From Solirubrobacter taibaiensis (GTDB lineage Bacteria > Actinomycetota > Thermoleophilia > Solirubrobacterales > Solirubrobacteraceae), in NCBI GenBank assembly GCA_027587225.1, contig JAPDDQ010000010.1:109690-173689 (forward strand): 64,000 nucleotides of DNA, written 5' to 3'. The position numbers were made by a program, and so were the translations under genes. The notes beneath the pieces were generated by a model that saw only the letters and a list, made by a program, of their open reading frames with translations, was not told where the DNA came from and ran no database searches. Positions 63,596 to 64,000 of this stretch are shown piece by piece; the stretch's first letter is position 1, and every line of letters begins with the position of its first letter.

Positions 63596-63636
63596 GGTTC
63601 CGCGTTCTGAGCCATGACGCACCGAAATGGTGGGCA

Positions 63637-63888
63637 GTGCGGCCGGCGGCCAATTTGAAGCCGGTCACCTACCGCTGCCCGTTCTGCGAAGAGCACCTTC
63701 CCGCACTGATGGAGCACGTCCTGGTGCTTCCGGAAGGCGACACGCGGCGCCGCCGGCACGCCCACACCGAGTGCGCGCTGGCCGAGAAGCGGGCCGGGCG
63801 GATGCCGTCGTATGACCAGTGGCTCGCGGCGCAGCCGCAGCGCACTGGCCGGTTCTCGCGGCTGTTCGCGAAGAGCCGCGCGCGCTGA
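63637..63888 (+). CDS. small zinc-finger-like hypothetical protein
   Basis: An 83-aa protein beginning at GTG 63637. It has a CPFC pair (YRCPFCEEHLPALMEHVLV), conserved His residues and HAHTEC further on, which may form one zinc site. The C-terminus is basic. No named family. The start is uncertain; an ATG in another frame nearby gives an unrelated short peptide. Confidence 0.6.
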   Translation: MRPAANLKPVTYRCPFCEEHLPALMEHVLVLPEGDTRRRRHAHTECALAEKRAGRMPSYDQWLAAQPQRTGRFSRLFAKSRAR

Positions 63889-63905
63889 CCACGCCGGACG
63901 CGCGG

Positions 63906-64000
63906 TTGGGCGAGTCGCGCGGCGGGCGGGGCGAGTCGCGCGGCGGGGCGGGCGAGGCGCACGGGGCGAGTCGCGAGACGGGGCGGCGCGGGGCAAGTCG
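63906..64000. repeat. imperfect GC-rich tandem repeat at the window end
   Basis: About four imperfect units built on GGGCGAGTCGCGCGGCG, of roughly 17-23 bp, follow the last gene and run off the window. They have no open coding function that I can see. Confidence 0.6.

Overview
The window comes from the chromosome of a high-GC actinobacterium. A small actinobacterial-type biotin synthase auxiliary gene, a monomeric isocitrate dehydrogenase, many short DUF-type proteins, GTG/TTG starts and probable leaderless promoters all fit this. The overall flavour suggests Thermoleophilia/Solirubrobacterales, but that placement is an inference. No phage structural genes, transposases, integrases or CRISPR arrays were seen.

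Layout. 1-6.9 kb, minus strand: an acetyltransferase, a membrane metallophosphoesterase and a compact biotin operon (bioA-bioD-bioB-bsaP-bioF), ending beside a truncated TerC gene. 7.2-10.1 kb, plus strand: an IlvD/Edd-family sugar-acid dehydratase translationally coupled to an L-2-hydroxyglutarate oxidase gene, then tRNA-Thr(GGT).

10.4-43.2 kb is a defence island that starts just past the tRNA gene. It holds a GmrSD/BrxU-like type IV restriction protein and a complete type 2 BREX (Pgl) operon: pglW, two pglX genes, pglY, pglZ, brxD and brxHI. Downstream is a separately spaced three-gene operon (two proteins I do not recognise plus a 1770-aa DruE-like helicase), and then a convergent HNH endonuclease gene. 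The core genes are joined by 4-8 bp stop/start overlaps. The two pglX genes share an apparently identical 1.1 kb 5' segment that ends in the Asn codon of the catalytic NPPY motif. After that their specificity regions are unrelated and their 3' thirds are similar but clearly diverged. This looks like an ongoing mosaic or specificity-switching arrangement.

43.4-64 kb is ordinary chromosome: an MMPL exporter divergent from a FadR-like regulator with two FadR-type operators, a sterol-desaturase-like enzyme, a Tat-exported PhoX-like phosphatase, a secreted collagen-like protein, stress-type small proteins, a vapBC pair with a tandem palindromic operator, an Lrp/permease divergon, an HD hydrolase, monomeric isocitrate dehydrogenase, several VOC proteins and a frameshifted cupin gene. 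Two unlinked paralogues of unknown function (47.3 and 54.8 kb) share promoter-region blocks at identical spacing. Two small helical-protein genes (54.3 and 57.7 kb) share a bipartite promoter-like element at identical distance from their start codons.
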